This document shows, piece by piece, positions 63,401 to 64,000 of a stretch of DNA of 64,000 nucleotides. The stretch lies in contig VXAZ01003832.1 in the NCBI GenBank assembly GCA_013399875.1, positions 1,755,255 through 1,819,254 on the forward strand, in the 5' to 3' direction. This stretch comes from Gymnorhina tibicen (lineage: Eukaryota > Chordata > Aves > Passeriformes > Artamidae). How positions within the stretch are numbered: the first letter of the stretch is position 1; each line of letters starts with the position of its first letter. The notes below the pieces were generated by a model, which ran no database searches, had not been told where the DNA came from, and worked only from the letters and a program-made list of their open reading frames with translations. The position numbers and the translations under genes were made by a program.

Positions 63401-64000
63401 ATTTCAAACAGTGGAACAGGTTTGCTTTTACAGCTTGAAACAACTATTTTATCACCAGCAGCAGAAGCAGTGGCCAGGTATCTATCTTTGTCACAAGTTA
63501 AGGAGCATAATTGTAGGATACTGGTGATTAATAAAAGCAACAGGAAGTTTCCCTTATTGAACAGAAGACAGATTGGCTAAACAGTCTAAAGCACCCTACC
63601 TTGAAGGGACCTAGAAACAGAACCATAAGGCTGTTTTCCAAGCTTTCATTAAGAAGCTCTTGGATTAACTGCAGCCCTTACTTGCCAATGCAAGAGAGAG
63701 CAACTTCTTTGAGAGAAAAGATGAGAAATATCTGCCAGGTATTATTTAAGAGCTCTTTACCACTAAGGCAGCTTATCCAGTCTACAATCCTGTTTCCCCA
63801 CACCCCCAAGTAAGAGCTCCATTTATCACCAGCTCAAAGGAATGTCTGTTGCTGTTAGCAGACTATGGATTTAAAGAATGGTCCTGGTCATGACAAATGT
63901 TAGACTACTTCACCATACAGTTTCTAGAGTACAATGAGCAGTTGCTAATTTCTCCCACTCTGTACTGAGAAAAGAAAAACAAAAGCCCAAAAAGGACCTT
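42835..64000 (-). CDS. NEDD1: NEDD1, gamma-tubulin ring complex targeting protein (gene span, 5' end missing)
   Basis: NEDD1 is the WD40 adaptor that carries the gamma-tubulin ring complex to centrosomes and spindle microtubules, where it allows microtubule nucleation. Thirteen exons on the minus strand encode 625 residues matching vertebrate NEDD1 from about human residue 37 to the C-terminus. Exons from 63,520 to 54,155 form most of the N-terminal beta-propeller (NIWDLKS, TLWDVNS and FMPDG blocks). Exons from 53,207 to 48,602 form the disordered phosphoregulated linker. Exons from 48,289 to 45,007 form the C-terminal coiled coil that binds gamma-tubulin, ending RLRTHF and stop. All junctions are GT-AG and keep frame. 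The first exons and promoter lie right of 64,000. Oddities: a 9-residue insertion in the linker and loss of the Thr-Pro at the human T550 position. The 3' end is set by an AATAAA at 42,858-42,863. Confidence 0.97.
42858..42863 (-). terminator. NEDD1: Candidate distal poly(A) signal of NEDD1
   Basis: AATAAA on the minus strand, followed about 30 bases downstream by the GT-rich GCGGTGGTGACCTG, a good downstream element. Cleavage would fall near 42,835-42,845. Confidence 0.55.
43881..43886 (-). terminator. NEDD1: Candidate proximal poly(A) signal of NEDD1
   Basis: AATAAA on the minus strand about 1.1 kb after the stop. The downstream context is AT-rich with no clear GT-rich element, so it is weaker than the signal at 42,858. 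Confidence 0.3.
45007..45111 (-). CDS. NEDD1: NEDD1 last coding exon and stop
   Basis: 34 codons plus TGA at 45,007-45,009, from [15 protein letters not shown] to [10 protein letters not shown]. Leucine heptads continue the coiled coil. Acceptor TTCTTTTCTGTAG. It differs from human at only a few positions (A for S, S for G, T for A). Confidence 0.97.
   Translation of the reverse strand, partial: NEMHALLERYSVNESLVAEIERLREENKRLRTHF
45802..45868 (-). CDS. NEDD1: NEDD1 exon: coiled coil
   Basis: 67 bases completing an Arg codon and then 22 codons, [20 protein letters not shown] followed by QL. Only one residue differs from human here (Leu for Val). Acceptor TTCTTCCCCCAG, donor GTATGT. Confidence 0.96.
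46786..46810. repeat. Perfect 9-bp inverted repeat, 7-nt loop
   Basis: TTATCTCCC and GGGAGATAA flank AAAGAGC, inside the NEDD1 intron between exons 48,133 and 45,868. It is short enough to occur by chance. Confidence 0.7.
48133..48289 (-). CDS. NEDD1: NEDD1 exon: start of C-terminal gamma-tubulin-binding domain
   Basis: 157 bases, phase 1 in, phase 2 out. It encodes [20 protein letters not shown], then [20 protein letters not shown], near-identical to human after about residue 559. The second half begins the helical gamma-tubulin-binding region. Acceptor ...CAATTGTAAAG, donor GTACTG. Confidence 0.95.
48602..48740 (-). CDS. NEDD1: NEDD1 exon: poorly conserved linker segment
   Basis: 139 bases, phase 0 in, phase 1 out, from [20 protein letters not shown] to [10 protein letters not shown]. 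Only the ends align well with human (…PPINGSST…). It carries SSP and STP proline-directed sites. Acceptor TTTGTTGTCAG, donor GTAAGT. Confidence 0.9.
49467..49690 (-). CDS. NEDD1: NEDD1 exon: linker with FDFLPQ-like block and insertion
   Basis: 224 bases, phase 1 in, phase 0 out. It begins [16 protein letters not shown], where human has a single FDFLPQL, so nine residues are added through a near-repeat of GLDF. It continues with [21 protein letters not shown] and [16 protein letters not shown], all recognisable in human NEDD1. Acceptor CCCTTTTCATTTTAG, donor GTATTC. Confidence 0.93.
50097..50144 (-). CDS. NEDD1: NEDD1 48-bp microexon-sized linker exon
   Basis: 48 bases, phase 1 in and out, encoding [15 protein letters not shown] between split Asp and Gly codons. 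It matches human AVVNKGSDESIGKGD. Acceptor ATTTTGTAG, donor GTAAGC. Its length is a multiple of three, so skipping would keep frame. Confidence 0.93.
50324..50455 (-). CDS. NEDD1: NEDD1 exon: linker with SSLGDxFSPxRDD regulatory block
   Basis: 132 bases, phase 1 in and out. It ends with [18 protein letters not shown], which keeps the serines equivalent to human S405 (reported Aurora A site) and S411 (Ser-Pro). The SKETD block upstream is also conserved. Donor GTAAGT. Confidence 0.95.
50915..50991. repeat. 28-bp minisatellite, about 2.7 copies
   Basis: Units begin at 50,915, 50,943 and 50,971, each TTCTAATRTTAKAAAATCAA-like with a TTTATATA end, differing at one or two bases. It lies in the NEDD1 intron between exons 53,021 and 50,455. 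Confidence 0.85.
53021..53207 (-). CDS. NEDD1: NEDD1 exon: linker, first part
   Basis: 187 bases, phase 0 in, phase 1 out. It starts [14 protein letters not shown] and ends GGEIFQEKT. It is less conserved than the propeller and rich in Ser, Thr and Asn, as expected for the disordered linker. Acceptor TTTTTTCTTCAG, donor GTAATG. It corresponds to human residues about 308-372. Confidence 0.92.
54155..54356 (-). CDS. NEDD1: NEDD1 exon: end of WD40 propeller
   Basis: 202 bases completing the Lys codon from the previous exon, then [40 protein letters not shown] and LQFSSTFSK. It matches human residues about 240-307 and closes the propeller. The donor is AAG then GTAAAA, weaker than consensus. A long poly-T and TA repeat lies about 70-120 bases upstream of the acceptor on the minus strand. 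Confidence 0.96.
54429..54473. repeat. A28 homopolymer plus (AT)n
   Basis: Twenty-eight A followed by C and about 16 bases of alternating AT. On the transcribed minus strand this reads (TA)n then poly-T, ending about 70 bases before the acceptor of the exon at 54,356. Confidence 0.95.
55346..55575 (-). CDS. NEDD1: NEDD1 exon: WD40 propeller, TLWDVNS blade
   Basis: 230 bases entering in phase 0 and leaving after two bases of a Lys codon. It encodes [46 protein letters not shown] and [14 protein letters not shown], closely matching human residues about 164-239. Acceptor TGTTTTACAG, donor GTGAGT. Confidence 0.96.
56847..57330 (-). mobile_element. CR1 LINE 3' fragment in NEDD1 intron, same strand as gene
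   Basis: The left end carries the CR1 terminal block (AGAATCACAGAATCGTTACG on the plus strand). The minus strand preserves the C-terminus of CR1 ORF2 in two frames: a part with [20 protein letters not shown] and [10 protein letters not shown] (57,140-57,328), then a part with [19 protein letters not shown] (56,878-57,135). The switch between them implies a frameshift, so the copy is dead and 5'-truncated. It lies in the roughly 5-kb intron between exons 60,588 and 55,575. Confidence 0.9.
57375..57432 (-). pseudogene. Detached CR1-like RT domain A relic
   Basis: On the minus strand the translation [15 protein letters not shown] resembles the CR1 RT domain A motif (IYLDFSKAFDTV). In an intact CR1 this motif is far more than 100 bases from the ORF2 C-terminus at 57,330. 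Either an internal deletion joined them or an older element was hit by a younger one. Confidence 0.5.
57433..60587. other. NEDD1 intron remainder, no gene seen
   Basis: It holds a plus-strand open frame of 220 codons (57,658-58,320) rich in Ser, Pro, Phe and Leu, reflecting pyrimidine-rich DNA and resembling no family. No other structure was recognised. Confidence 0.5.
60588..60728 (-). CDS. NEDD1: NEDD1 exon: WD40 propeller, [11 protein letters not shown] blade
   Basis: 47 codons, phase 0 at both ends, from [15 protein letters not shown] through [17 protein letters not shown] to GYGSRQ. Acceptor CCCTTTCCCACAG, donor GTAGGC. It matches human residues about 117-163. Confidence 0.95.
61892..62008 (-). 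CDS. NEDD1: NEDD1 exon: WD40 propeller, NIWDLKS blade
   Basis: 39 codons, phase 0 at both ends, from AKQTCVSLN to YRSLK, including the WD dipeptide in VNIWDLKS. Acceptor CTCCGTTAG, donor GTAAGT. It aligns with human residues about 78-116 without gaps. Confidence 0.95.
62009..63390. other. NEDD1 intron, no gene seen
   Basis: AT-rich intron sequence between two coding exons. No repeat family or RNA gene was recognised. Confidence 0.6.
63391..63520 (-). CDS. NEDD1: NEDD1 exon: WD40 propeller, blade 1 region
   Basis: Encodes the block [19 protein letters not shown] followed by [10 protein letters not shown], matching human residues about 49-77. The donor is GTAAGT after a complete Gly codon. 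The 5' boundary is less certain. The best acceptor is ...TTATTAATCACCAG before 63,520, which gives two residues more than human and no Trp of the ICW motif. The alternative AAAG acceptor would start the exon at 63,485. The preceding exon is outside the window. Confidence 0.88.

Noticed and set aside
63541..64000. Search for NEDD1 N-terminal exons at the right edge
   Set aside because: No minus-strand match to the first ~36 residues of NEDD1 was seen. The start codon exon must lie beyond 64,000.
1..64000. CRISPR arrays, operons, phage or toxin systems
   Set aside because: No regularly spaced direct repeats, Shine-Dalgarno-led gene clusters or relevant protein families occur. The sequence is plainly a vertebrate nuclear locus.

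Overview
This is vertebrate nuclear DNA, almost certainly from a bird. Genes are broken into short exons with GT-AG splice sites. The interspersed repeats are CR1-type LINE 3' ends (one ends in the ATTCTGTG repeat typical of avian CR1) plus a solo retroviral LTR. Introns are compact, and a short assembly gap (43 N) sits in a GC-rich CpG island. A bird is well supported; I cannot name the species.

The only protein-coding gene I can establish is NEDD1, on the minus strand. It enters from beyond the right edge and runs leftwards, with its stop codon at 45,007-45,009 and a probable poly(A) site near 42,835. I resolved 13 consecutive coding exons covering 625 residues, with reading frame preserved through every junction inside the window. 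They encode most of the WD40 propeller, the phosphoregulated linker and the C-terminal gamma-tubulin-binding coiled coil. The first ~40 residues and the promoter lie outside the window.

The rest, about 1-42,800, is intergenic and holds no convincing protein-coding exon. Its landmarks are: a 558-bp solo LTR at 3,722-4,279; CR1 fragments at about 9,415-9,538 and 15,290-15,800; a heavily decayed CR1-like reverse-transcriptase fossil at about 26,040-26,990; and a CpG island at 36,181-36,860 with a second CpG-dense patch near 37,980-38,110. The island carries a good minus-strand splice donor (36,268-36,273). The second patch carries a TATA-like box and tandem plus-strand donors (38,133-38,298). 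Together these suggest an unannotated, possibly divergent, promoter about 6 kb beyond the NEDD1 3' end. In mammals the lncRNA gene RMST lies downstream of NEDD1 on the same strand, so a leftward non-coding transcript from the island is plausible but unproven.

I found no operon, CRISPR array, phage or other prokaryote-type system. The observations I rate highest are the orphan CpG-island promoter, a relocated proline-directed phosphosite in NEDD1 (human T550 position), and a 9-residue insertion in the NEDD1 linker.
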